From positions 1 to 28,056 of the forward strand of contig JASJEI010000301.1 in assembly GCA_030064795.1 (NCBI GenBank): a stretch of DNA of 28,056 nucleotides, read 5' to 3'. Shown here one piece after another: positions 7,302 through 14,941 of this stretch (its first letter is position 1; each line of letters begins with the position of its first letter). A program made the translations under genes and the position numbers. The notes beneath the pieces were generated by a model that saw only the letters and a program-made list of their open reading frames with translations, was not told where the DNA came from and ran no database searches. The DNA is from Pleurocapsa sp. MO_226.B13 (GTDB lineage: Bacteria > Cyanobacteriota > Cyanobacteriia > Cyanobacteriales > Xenococcaceae).

Positions 7302-9863
7302 GTGCGATTCGTTTAGATCGAAGTTAGGTCTATCCCTTGTAAGGAGACACTTAGAGATATTTCTAAACTAACGTAAATCTAGCAAATGTTCATTTTTTGA
7401 ACCTTGACAACTTAACATTCATGTAGGTGTAAATCCTACCGTCGAAGTATTCGATTGACAGCATAACCCACAGTGATTTGGTGTTTGGTAAACCAGACGC
7501 TGAAGCTGGGTTAAATGCCCCTCTCACTACTAGCCGAATGTGGTGATGGGCTAGCAAATCAACTATGTCTACACAAGGAATCCTTTCTAAGCTAATAACT
7601 GCTTGGATTAATCGTATGAATCATCGTCAGGATTAACTTGCCAAACGGCTGAAAATGGCAGGGTGCAAAAGCACAAACCTAATGTACCAGCAGCATCATT
7701 GTTCTGAACTGGAAATACTTACATAGGTCGGTGAAAAGAGGAAGACTAAGGTTGAGCAGAATGGATGTTAGGAACGAAGTAACCCCGTTTTAGCTCTCAA
7801 GTACAGGTCGAATACTTGAGTAGTAACCAGCACAAGCTACTACGGGTAAGGATTGTGTAAGAAGCCAATGCCTTAACTCGAATGGGACGAGTATAGCTCC
7901 ACAAACGGAGAAGAGTAATTTCAAGGATACGCCGACGTACACACTGCGACAAACACAAATAAATGCTTCTATGTAATTAACAAGTTATGAACTCACCGAA
8001 GTATAAATGGAATAATTGGGACGAAATCGATTGGAAAATCGTGGAAGTTGCAATATTTAAGTTACAGAAAAGAATTTATAGAGCAAGTCAACGTGGTGAT
8101 GTCAAATTAGTTCACTCATTACAGAGATTACTTACAACTTCTTACTTTGGCAAGCTCTGGGCAACCAGAAAGGTAAGCCAAGATAATGCGGGCAAGAAAA
8201 CTGCGGGGGTAGATGGTGTTAAATCATTGAACCCTATTCAACGCCTTAAAATGGTCAACAACCTCCAAATAAATGGTAAAAGTAAGCCAACTCGACGAGT
8301 TTTGATACCAAAACCCAATGGAGAAAAAAGACCTCTTGGAATACCCACCCTGGAGGAAAGAGCTAAACAATGCCTCGTCAAACTAGCAATAGAGCCACAA
8401 TGGGAATCACAATTCGAGGAAAATAGTTACGGCTTTAGACCAGCAAGGTCAGGACACGATGCCATAGAAGCAATCTTTCTGGCTATTCGTAGCCAACCAA
8501 AATATGTTTTAGATGCCGATATCGCAAAATGTTTTGACAAAATTAACCACAATAAATTACTGGCAAAACTCAGTACCTATCCAACACTTAGTAAACAAGT
8601 AAAAGCTTGGTTAAAGAGTGGAGTAATCGATAAATCTTGGTCAGCCACATCTGAAGGAACGCCTCAAGGTGGCGTAGCCAGCCCACTCCTAGCAAATATT
8701 GCTTTACATGGGATGGAACTTGAAATCAAGAAATACGCGAGAACTTGGAAAGGAAGAAAAGAAAAAAATGAACGGTCAATAAGCCTTATTAGGTATGCAG
8801 ACGATTTTGTCATTCTACATAAAGACTTAGAGGTCATTCTTAACAGCCAGAAAATTATTGAAAATTGGTTAGAAGATATTGGTCTGGAACTGAAACCAAG
8901 TAAAACCCGCATCTCTCATACTCTAGACGAATATGAAGGAAACACAGGTTTCGATTTTTTAGGATTTACCATAAAACAATTTCCAGTTGGAAAACATCAT
9001 AGTGGTAAATCATCACACCAAGAAATCTTAGGTTTTAAAACTATTATCAAACCCTCGAAGGAGAAAATTAAAGCCCACATTAAAAGTTTAGGCAAAGTAA
9101 TAACAAAGCACAAAAGTAGCCCACAAATAGCCTTAATAAATAATCTGAATCCAATTATTAGAGGGTGGTCAAATTACTATAGTGCAGTTTGCAGTAAAGA
9201 AACATATTCTTACTGCGATCATATCTTATACCTGCAACTCAAAAGATGGGCTGAAAGAAGACATCCAACGAAATCTAAAAAATGGGTCAAGAATAAATAT
9301 TGGCACGCAGAAAAAGATAGAAATTGGGTATTTGGTGTCCAAGAATCAGGAGAAATCATATTCTCCATGACAGAACACACTGAAACTCCTATTGTAAGGC
9401 ACACAAAGGTCAAGGGGAATCTTAGTCCTTTTAATGGTGATTTTGTATACTGGTCATCCCGAAGAGGAAAATACCCAGTCACATCATCATCAATAGCAAA
9501 AATGTTGAAATCTCAAAAGGGCAAATGTAATTACTGTGGATTATATTTCAAAGAAGAAGATTTGATAGAAAAAGACCACATTATCCCAACATCAAAAGGT
9601 GGAAAGGATACATACGAAAATCTACAACTACTTCATCGACATTGCCATGACAAGAAATCAAAGACTGATGGTTCGTATGACCAACCATTTAAACCAGTTA
9701 AACTACCTGACGGGTGGCGATGGAATGAATACGATATCCTAATAACTTGATAATGATTTGTACCCATGACAAGGGGTTTGTCGGAGAGAAGCCGTATGAA
9801 GCAAAAGTTTCAAGTACGGTTTTGAAGACGAGCGTGAGGGGTGACTCTCGCGCTTAGTTTAAC
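7302..9863 (+). mobile_element. Complete group II intron C (2,562 nt) inside intron B
   Basis: The element starts GTGCGATTCG and ends with a domain V-like stem (about 9793-9825: AAGCCGTATGAAG, then CAAGTACGG) and a domain VI-like stem (GAGCGTGAG with CTCTCGCGCTT) ending GTTTAAC. About 685 nt of presumed domains I-III precede the RT gene, which would lie in domain IV. Precise removal restores the RT frame of intron B, which fixes both ends. It looks like a full ribozyme and protein pair able to splice and move; activity is inferred. Confidence 0.85.
7987..9750 (+). CDS. ltrA: Group II intron reverse transcriptase/maturase with HNH endonuclease
   Basis: This 587-residue protein has the full layout of a group II intron-encoded protein. 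The N-terminal RT0 helix is at about 10-60, RRVLIPKPNGEKRPLGIPT (RT1-2) near 105-123, EENSYGFRPARSGHDAI near 150, the catalytic YADD at 270-273, TGFDFLGFTIK near 325, domain X with RGWSNYYSAV near 400, and a C-terminal zinc-like HNH endonuclease at about 514-560 (CNYCG, EKDHIIPTSKGG, NLQLLHRHCHDKK). It would promote intron RNA splicing and, as an RNP, reverse splice into DNA and copy the intron. The symbol follows the LtrA convention for such maturases. The start at ATG 7987 matches the conserved N terminus. No lesions are seen. Confidence 0.95.
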   Translation: MNSPKYKWNNWDEIDWKIVEVAIFKLQKRIYRASQRGDVKLVHSLQRLLTTSYFGKLWATRKVSQDNAGKKTAGVDGVKSLNPIQRLKMVNNLQINGKSKPTRRVLIPKPNGEKRPLGIPTLEERAKQCLVKLAIEPQWESQFEENSYGFRPARSGHDAIEAIFLAIRSQPKYVLDADIAKCFDKINHNKLLAKLSTYPTLSKQVKAWLKSGVIDKSWSATSEGTPQGGVASPLLANIALHGMELEIKKYARTWKGRKEKNERSISLIRYADDFVILHKDLEVILNSQKIIENWLEDIGLELKPSKTRISHTLDEYEGNTGFDFLGFTIKQFPVGKHHSGKSSHQEILGFKTIIKPSKEKIKAHIKSLGKVITKHKSSPQIALINNLNPIIRGWSNYYSAVCSKETYSYCDHILYLQLKRWAERRHPTKSKKWVKNKYWHAEKDRNWVFGVQESGEIIFSMTEHTETPIVRHTKVKGNLSPFNGDFVYWSSRRGKYPVTSSSIAKMLKSQKGKCNYCGLYFKEEDLIEKDHIIPTSKGGKDTYENLQLLHRHCHDKKSKTDGSYDQPFKPVKLPDGWRWNEYDILIT

Positions 9864-10020
9864 TACGACCGCGCCTTACAAGGAGTAGTCAACTGAATTG
9901 AGAGTTAGAAGTCCGCATCAGACAATTGGCAAACACATTGAGTAGCCGTGTGAAGGGAAAACTTTCATGCACGGTTTCGGAGGAGAGGGGAGAGGTAGAA
10001 ATACCCTCCTCGACTCTAAT

Positions 10021-10353
10021 ATCTCGCTGTTGAAGAAGTTAGAAGACACTTGGGTATGGAAACCCAACGTCAGTGGTCGGATTTGGCAATTGCACGCACC
10101 ACTCCTCTTATTTTAGGGCTGTTTTCTTTAGTTACTCTTTTGGCTCATCATTTACAAGCCAATTTTACTTGGACTACTAGACAAAAAAGTTGGTATGTTA
10201 AATCTCTGCCCACTTTTTCTGATGCCTTAGCTCTAGTGCGCCGATTTCTATGGGAAGAGCACTTTTTCCATGTCATCTAATTCTGCTGACATCATAAAAG
10301 TCCCTCGTTCTTTATTCAATCGTTTGAGAGATCTTGCTATCTATGCTGCTTGA
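10021..10353 (+). pseudogene. IS701/IS4-like transposase, C-terminal fragment with frameshift
   Basis: Directly after the 3' end of intron B the sequence encodes LAVEEVRRHLGMETQRQWSD and then LAIARTTP, typical of the C-terminal part of IS701/IS4-type DDE transposases, where the last catalytic Glu lies in the VEEVRRHL region. The first frame ends at HFFHVI (TAA, 10278-10280). The expected C terminus (SSNSADIIKVPRSLFNRLRD) continues in another frame to TGA 10351-10353, so there is a frameshift near 10270. The 5' part is not present in the window; it was presumably the 5' exon of intron B and was lost with the intron 5' end. Confidence 0.75.
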
Positions 10354-10421
10354 TTGGATAAAGTCGAGCTTAGAGGATGTCTGAAAAGTAAAATCAACTG
10401 TGTTTTAAGTTTTTCGATGTT

Positions 10422-11525
10422 TTACACGATTTGATTTTTCTCTTGACTTTTTTCTGATTTCCTTAACTTGTGACCAATGATTGATGGCGAAGTCCAACGA
10501 CCAAATAATTTACCCAAGGAAGCCATTTCCCGCATTAACTCCTCAAAGGCTTCCGGTGTAAGAGACTGAGGACCATCGGACAGTGCTTTTGCTGGGTCGG
10601 GGTGAACTTCAATCATCAACGAGTCTGCACCAGCTGCAATCGCTGCCATTGCCATTGTGGACACAAACTCTGCTTTCCCAGTAGCATGGCTTGGATCAAT
10701 CATAATCGGTAAGTGGGTAAGCGTTCGCAACACTGGAATTGCAGATATATCCAAGGTATTGCGGGTATACTTGTTGTCAAAGGTGCGAATTCCCCGCTCA
10801 CATAAAATCACATTGGGATTACCTGCTGCCAAAATGTACTCAGCTGCCATCAGCCAATCTTCAATGGTGGCAGAAAAACCACGCTTGAGTAATACTGGTT
10901 TACTGGTAGCACCTACTTTTTTTAGCAGAGAGAAGTTCTGCATATTCCTTGCACCAATTTGCAGCACATCTGCAACTTCTGCAATCTTTTCCAGGTCAGC
11001 TGCATCCATGACTTCGGTAATGATGCCTAAACCAGAAGCTTCACGCGCTTTGGCAAGCAAACCTAAAGCACTTTCACCATAACCTTGAAAAGCATAGGGT
11101 GAAGTACGGGGTTTATAGGCTCCACCACGTAGAAACTTTGCGCCTGCAGCTTTAACGCGCAGTGCTGTTTCTAAAATCATTACTTCATTTTCTACAGAAC
11201 AGGGACCAGCTACAACCACGCAAGGATAATGTTGACCAAAGGTAACTAAACCATTGGGTGTGGATACAACTACTTCCGATGCTTCGCCGCCACGAAATTC
11301 CAAAGAAGCGCGTTTGAAGGGTTTTTTCAATTTTATAACTTGCTCAATACAAGGGCTGAGTTGTTGAATTTGTTGAGAACTAATAGCTGCTGTATCACCT
11401 AGTAAACCAATCACGACTTTGTGAGTGCCGATTGATTTTTCTGGTGTGACATTCCAGCGAGATATTTCTGACATTATTTGCTCAATTTCTGCTGCTGATG
11501 TATATGGTTTCATCGCAATAATCAT
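10422..11525 (-). CDS. aroF: 3-deoxy-7-phosphoheptulonate (DAHP) synthase, AroA-beta type
   Basis: The protein joins phosphoenolpyruvate and erythrose 4-phosphate to make DAHP, the first step of the shikimate pathway to aromatic amino acids. It has 367 residues. A ferredoxin-like regulatory domain (about 1-75) is followed by a TIM barrel with VVAGPCSVEN, FLRGGAYKPRTSPYAFQG, IITEVMD, LQIGARNMQNF, LLKRG, ILCERGIRTFD, MIDPSHATG and EVHPDPAKALSDGPQSL, which supply the metal and PEP ligands. Length and motifs are complete. ATG 11525 follows GGAGG at 12 bases, and a second in-frame ATG lies five codons in. The gene stands alone, with a broken ferredoxin-like remnant upstream on the same strand and a dead transposase downstream. 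A primary housekeeping copy and a second copy tied to secondary metabolism are both possible. Confidence 0.95.
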   Translation of the reverse strand: MIIAMKPYTSAAEIEQIMSEISRWNVTPEKSIGTHKVVIGLLGDTAAISSQQIQQLSPCIEQVIKLKKPFKRASLEFRGGEASEVVVSTPNGLVTFGQHYPCVVVAGPCSVENEVMILETALRVKAAGAKFLRGGAYKPRTSPYAFQGYGESALGLLAKAREASGLGIITEVMDAADLEKIAEVADVLQIGARNMQNFSLLKKVGATSKPVLLKRGFSATIEDWLMAAEYILAAGNPNVILCERGIRTFDNKYTRNTLDISAIPVLRTLTHLPIMIDPSHATGKAEFVSTMAMAAIAAGADSLMIEVHPDPAKALSDGPQSLTPEAFEELMREMASLGKLFGRWTSPSIIGHKLRKSEKSQEKNQIV

Positions 11526-11671
11526 GATTTAAATTTTCCTCCATTTTTTGGATTATTTTAGTAAAAATTACATCAATAATTACTTTCTAATGAAAAGTTA
11601 ATACTTACTACAAAATATCAATATTATTTGGAAAGCAATAAACACAGTTTTCTTCAATGCAGAGGATGAAT

Positions 11672-11839
11672 TTAAAAAACATATTCTTCCACTACCTTGT
11701 TGGCAATCAAATGCTCCTGAATGATTCTCTCAATTAATTCCGTGGTTACATTACGATACCAAACCTCATCGGGATACACTACCAGAATCGAACCTTGGCA
11801 ACAAACTAGCAAGCATTTTGATTTATTTGCCCCGATCTA
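11672..11839 (-). pseudogene. (2Fe-2S) ferredoxin-like domain protein, C-terminal remnant
   Basis: Read on the minus strand, the frame encodes KCLLVCCQGSILVVYPDEVW followed by YRNVTTELIERIIQEHL, then EEYVF and a stop at 11672. The pattern of two Cys followed by VVYPDEVWY is typical of the C-terminal half of thioredoxin-like (2Fe-2S) ferredoxin proteins of cyanobacteria. A stop (TAG) precedes the fragment at about 11840 and no start codon is available, so only about 55 codons survive and the first cluster cysteines are missing. Confidence 0.6.
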
Positions 11840-11961
11840 CTTAGATATGAAAGACAGCCAAACTTCAGCTTTGTGAATAATCTATACAAGTTCCTATAAG
11901 AGTAGCTAATGCTGCTTAACCATTCACCGAAATTCTCTGGCTGCTTTTTCAGTTTCAGGTA

Positions 11962-12405
11962 TTAATAAACACCTTTTTGAGAACCATTTATTAATACCAG
12001 ATCGCGTAATTCTTGGGAACGTTTTATTGCTTTTTCAAATGTAGGCATAAATGTTAAAAAGCATCCAATGACATCTCTCTGCTCAGTTTTACTCTTAATC
12101 TCTGAACCAATAGGAATAAGATTAGTAGAGAATTTAATTTCTGGTGCTGTTGGAAATGTCAAAGACAGGAACTTACCACAGAAAGGAGGAAGAATATACT
12201 GCAAACAAGAATAACCTTTAAAACTATTAACTACTTTGGGAATATCCCCTAAAGCAAGATCTAAAAGCAAATCCTGAATTTCAATACCATAAGCAAAATT
12301 AATTGATTGAAGAACATCTGCTCCGACAAATCTGGGATTTAAATCAATTATCTCAACATCACCAGCTTGGACTTTTTGTTTAAAGTCAGTAGAGCGAAAA
12401 GTCAC
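11962..12405 (-). pseudogene. ATP-grasp enzyme, C-terminal fragment
   Basis: The start region encodes VEIIDLNPRFVGADVLQSIN followed by FAYG, which is the metal-binding end of an ATP-grasp domain (Glu/Asp and Asn of the E-x-N-x-R pattern, here D-L-N-P-R). Then come GDIPKVVN and the beta-rich tail GYSCLQYILPPFCGKFL. In the family this is preceded by about 250 residues of carboxylate-substrate and ATP-binding sequence. Here the frame is closed by a stop about 8 codons before the GTG at 12405, so those parts are absent. The tail ends at TAA 11962. Such enzymes form peptide or amide bonds using ATP. The nearby sulfotransferase remnant and DAHP synthase hint at a lost small-molecule cluster, but this is weak inference. 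Confidence 0.6.
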
Positions 12406-12602
12406 GAAAGAATAAAGTTTTCAGCCGCGTACGCGGTGCGCGTCGAAGAAAGTGGGGATTTCTTAAAGATCGAGTTCTCAACTATCAGACTGCGATCGCC
12501 TAATTATTTTCTAATAAAAATTAAACTAGAATCTATCAAACTAATTCATTCAATATAAAGGTTCTAGCGATCGCCTTTTCCGAAAGTGACAAAAGAGAGA
12601 TA

Positions 12603-12989
12603 AACCTTCTGTATCGGCCTTGGCACAAGCACGCTATCTACTGGTAGGAAATGAGCAAGTCTCACTCCAACATTCTTTTTCTCCATTATGAGGCTTTAGT
12701 TAAAGAGCTAAAAATCCATGTAGAAAAACTCGCAGCTTTTCTCGGTAAAAAACTGACTGCTGATGCCATAGAGAAAATCGATGAGGAATCCTCTTTTGCA
12801 AACATGAAGGCTAATAGGGATGTAAATTATAGTCAAGTCGCATCAATGGGTTGTGAGATTTGCCCTTTTATCAGGAAGGGACAAGTTGGAGATTGGAGCG
12901 ACTACTTCACTAAGACTCAAAATCGATTCTTTGAACAGAAGTTTGAAGCCTGGATGGTCAGTAGCGATCTCCAAATAGATTTTGTCTAG
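12603..12989 (+). pseudogene. Sulfotransferase, C-terminal fragment with an in-frame TAG
   Basis: From 12651 the frame gives NILFLHYEALVKELKIHVEK, LAAFLGKKL, SSFANMKANRDVNYS and a near-C-terminal IRKGQVGDWSDYFT, all hallmarks of PAPS-dependent Sulfotransfer_1 enzymes; RKGxxGDW is the PAPS-binding region IV. Family-like sequence extends upstream in the same frame (PWHKHAIYW) but is cut by TAG at 12645-12647, where a second Trp of the usual WW would sit (TGG to TAG). The PAPS loop and catalytic His of the N-terminal half are absent. A 112-residue product from ATG 12651 would not be active. Confidence 0.75.
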
Positions 12990-13016
12990 TCGAGTATTTT
13001 CGACAATAAACAATAT

Positions 13017-13907
13017 CTATTCGAGCAGAGGTAAAAACTTACAAATCAGTCCAACGGTGACGCTAGGAAGTTCTAGCTGAGGGGTAAAACCTACATCCTC
13101 TAACTGATACATAATGCGAACTGCTTGAGGATTCATTTCTTGTAAACGATGTCCTACTTTTGGGCCTGTATATTCTGATGCTTGTCCCCAAATCAAGGCG
13201 GTAGGAGTGGTTAATTGGGTAATATCTTGAGTCAGATCGAAACAAAGATCTCCCCGTACAAACGAGAGTGCAGCATACTCTGCATTTGGTTGTTGTGCCG
13301 ATTGCAAATATGCCTCTACGAGTTCGGGATAAACTCGCTCTTTGTTGGCAAATTGTCTTTGTTCCATAAAGCTACGGATGCCAAAGCTAGTAGCAACCCC
13401 CGTACTATAAAGCAGACGGTCGATAACGGGGGTTTTTGCCAGTTGCGTAAAGAAATTCTCTTGATAGTTGCGTCCGAATTCGTTTAAGCCTGCTGCGGTA
13501 GTCAGGATTAAAGATTTGAATAATTCTGGACGAGCGATCGCAGCCCGAATTGTAAAGGCTGCGGTAAGAGCAGAAGCAATAACGCTAACGGGTTCGCTAC
13601 AGGTAGATTCGATAAACTTTTGAATAGAGGTAACATAATCTTCTACCTTGTAGTTGTGTTCGGGATGTGCCGATCTACCCCAACCCAACATATCGGGTGC
13701 GAGAATGCGATACTCGGTTGCAAATGCTGGATAGACTTTTGACCACTCATAAGCCGAAGAACCACCACCCAAACCGTGTAAAAATACTAAAGTTTCCCTG
13801 GAACTTATTTCAGGATCGTTCCAAGGCGGGCGATCGTTGGTGTAATAAACGATATCTCCCAAATGCGATGGGATGGATTTTTGGCTGAAACCAGGAGGGA
13901 TAAACAT
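13017..13907 (-). CDS. Alpha/beta-hydrolase-fold protein without a standard catalytic triad
   Basis: The protein has about 296 residues from ATG 13907; an in-frame TTG at 13922 has no better signal. The fold is clear: LVFLHGLGGGSSAYEW (oxyanion HG), YRILAPDMLGWGRS, the nucleophile-elbow region VSVIASALTAAFTIR, a lid segment, ALIWGQASEYTGP and LEDVGFTPQLELP. The G-x-S-x-G elbow is instead A-S-A-L-T, so the nucleophile position is Ala. The Asp expected after IWG is not seen, and the His expected in G-H-x-P is Phe (GFTP). I recall related cyanobacterial proteins with a similar VG-x-TPQLELP tail, so it may be a conserved non-catalytic member rather than a fresh pseudogene. The frame is intact. 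The substrate or partner is unknown. Confidence 0.85.
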   Translation of the reverse strand: MFIPPGFSQKSIPSHLGDIVYYTNDRPPWNDPEISSRETLVFLHGLGGGSSAYEWSKVYPAFATEYRILAPDMLGWGRSAHPEHNYKVEDYVTSIQKFIESTCSEPVSVIASALTAAFTIRAAIARPELFKSLILTTAAGLNEFGRNYQENFFTQLAKTPVIDRLLYSTGVATSFGIRSFMEQRQFANKERVYPELVEAYLQSAQQPNAEYAALSFVRGDLCFDLTQDITQLTTPTALIWGQASEYTGPKVGHRLQEMNPQAVRIMYQLEDVGFTPQLELPSVTVGLICKFLPLLE

Positions 13908-14104
13908 TTTTATATTTCTCAATTAGCATCAGTTTTTTTTATCTTATCTTTAAAGCTAAATCAGACTAAAAAGAAAATCTTATAACCTGTGATAGAGTTT
14001 TTACCAAAATCAGTTTGTTAGCTTCTAAATAACTACGCGAGCGATATTTAAAAAACCTAGCTTATGAGATCGCGTAAGACAAATTTTTAAGAGGTTAACG
14101 AAAT

Positions 14105-14254
14105 ATGCAGACTCAAACACCAGAACCAAAATTAGGATTTACTCGCTTTGCCGAACTATGGAATGGTCGTCTAGCGATGATTGGCTTTTTGGTCGCTATA
14201 GTTGTTGAAACTATTACTGGACGAGGCATCCTCAGACAGCTTGGTATTATGTAA
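14105..14254 (+). CDS. hli: High-light-inducible protein, single chlorophyll-binding helix
   Basis: The 49-residue protein has the Hli/Scp chlorophyll-binding helix: [20 protein letters not shown] with the E-x-x-N-x-R-x-A-M chlorophyll-binding pattern, followed by the common [11 protein letters not shown] ending. Such proteins sit in the thylakoid membrane as dimers, bind chlorophyll and carotenoid, and quench excess energy during photosystem II assembly or light stress. ATG 14105 follows AAGAGG at suitable distance. Length is typical. The gene stands alone with about 180 bp of AT-rich upstream sequence; I see no clear HLR1 motif there. This is the best marker in the window for a photosynthetic cyanobacterium. 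Confidence 0.95.
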   Translation: MQTQTPEPKLGFTRFAELWNGRLAMIGFLVAIVVETITGRGILRQLGIM

Positions 14255-14257
14255 CTT

Positions 14258-14290
14258 GACAATCATTTTAATTATTATTGTCTTTTTTTT
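14258..14290 (+). terminator. Possible Rho-independent terminator of hli
   Basis: GACAAT and ATTGTC (14258-14263, 14277-14282) can pair and are followed by eight T. The stem is short and AT-rich, so support is moderate. Confidence 0.45.
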
Positions 14291-14474
14291 GCTAAAGCAA
14301 GATTATAAGAGAAAGTAGGATTTTTGAGTAATACACTCAACTGAAATCTCTTATTTTTTTTGTCCGTAATTTTACTACCAAAGAACAATATTTTAGTCGT
14401 TTCAATTCACCTATAGATCGAACATGAACTCTTTTAGATAGAATTTTCTACTGCGACGAACCGCAACTATTTGA

Positions 14475-14798
14475 TCCGTTGTAATTTTATCCTTGGCGAT
14501 TCTTGCAGCTATATCTGGGATCTTAATTGCTTTTTATGATCAATCTGCTGCGGGAGATGCTTATGAATCTCTAGCCAAAATTGATACGGTCATACCTTAT
14601 GACTCTCTAGTTTATAGCCTACACAATCTAGCTGGAAACGGCATCATTGGGGTGGCATTGATTCAAATTGTGGTAATGTTTCTCGGTAGAGACCCCAGAC
14701 GCAGTTGGTTTACGGCTTGGGTAAGCGGTATTTTGTTGACTCTATCCACTATTGGATTGGGTTGGACGGCCGACAACTGCCCGATATATATTACCTAG
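14475..14798 (+). pseudogene. Small membrane protein, truncated and possibly frameshifted
   Basis: The frame opens after TGA 14472-14474 and has no ATG before hydrophobic sequence begins (VVILSLAILAAISGILIAFY); TTG 14493 is the only start-like codon. There are about three hydrophobic segments, with HNLAGNGIIGVALIQIVVMF and FTAWVSGILLTLSTIGLGW as the others. The frame ends at DNCPIYIT (TAG/TAA region, 14796-14798). In the +1 frame from about 14765 the sequence reads GRQLPDIYYLEEEQQSNP, a plausible charged C-terminal tail, so a frameshift near 14770 is likely. I do not recognise the family. It looks like a 5'-truncated integral membrane protein. Confidence 0.45.
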
Positions 14799-14892
14799 AA
14801 GAGGAACAACAGAGTAACCCCACTACTCAGAAAGATCTTTTCTATAACTGCTTCTAGTAGCGCGTCCAGATTATATTTTTTTTGTTACCCTA

Positions 14893-14910
14893 TCCCCCAA
14901 GCTTGGGGGA
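14893..14910. repeat. Perfect 18-bp palindrome downstream of the metalloprotease
   Basis: TCCCCCAAGCTTGGGGGA is self-complementary. It lies about 30 bp past the stop of the minus-strand metalloprotease gene and could form a stem in its transcript, but no T-run follows on that strand, so a terminator role is doubtful. Confidence 0.7.
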
Positions 14911-14941
14911 ATCTACACAGCATTTTAGTATAGACGTGGTA

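Larger units (their letters stand above)
6717..10020 (+). mobile_element. Group II intron B, 5'-truncated and split by intron C
   Basis: The left part (6717-7301) holds about 186 nt of intron RNA sequence and an RT 5' portion. The right part (9864-10020) resumes that RT for ten codons and then shows a domain V-like stem (about 9943-9980: AGCCGTGTGAAGGG, then CATGCACGGTTTC) and a domain VI-like stem ending GACTCTAAT. The 5' end is lost at the 41-bp repeat and most of the RT gene is deleted, so it cannot splice alone. The 3' exon is a transposase. Confidence 0.7.

Noticed and set aside
10657..11082. Forward 141-codon open frame
   Set aside because: It is antisense to the DAHP synthase catalytic core and has no independent support.
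12367..12558. Forward open frame of 63 codons
   Set aside because: It overlaps the ATP-grasp remnant and a HIP1-rich spacer, has no family resemblance and no ribosome-binding site.
13215..13888. Forward open frames opposite the alpha/beta hydrolase
   Set aside because: They are antisense shadows of a well-supported gene and show no recognisable motif.
14893..14910. Terminator for the metalloprotease gene
   Set aside because: The palindrome is strong but on that strand it is followed by an A-rich rather than a T-rich run.
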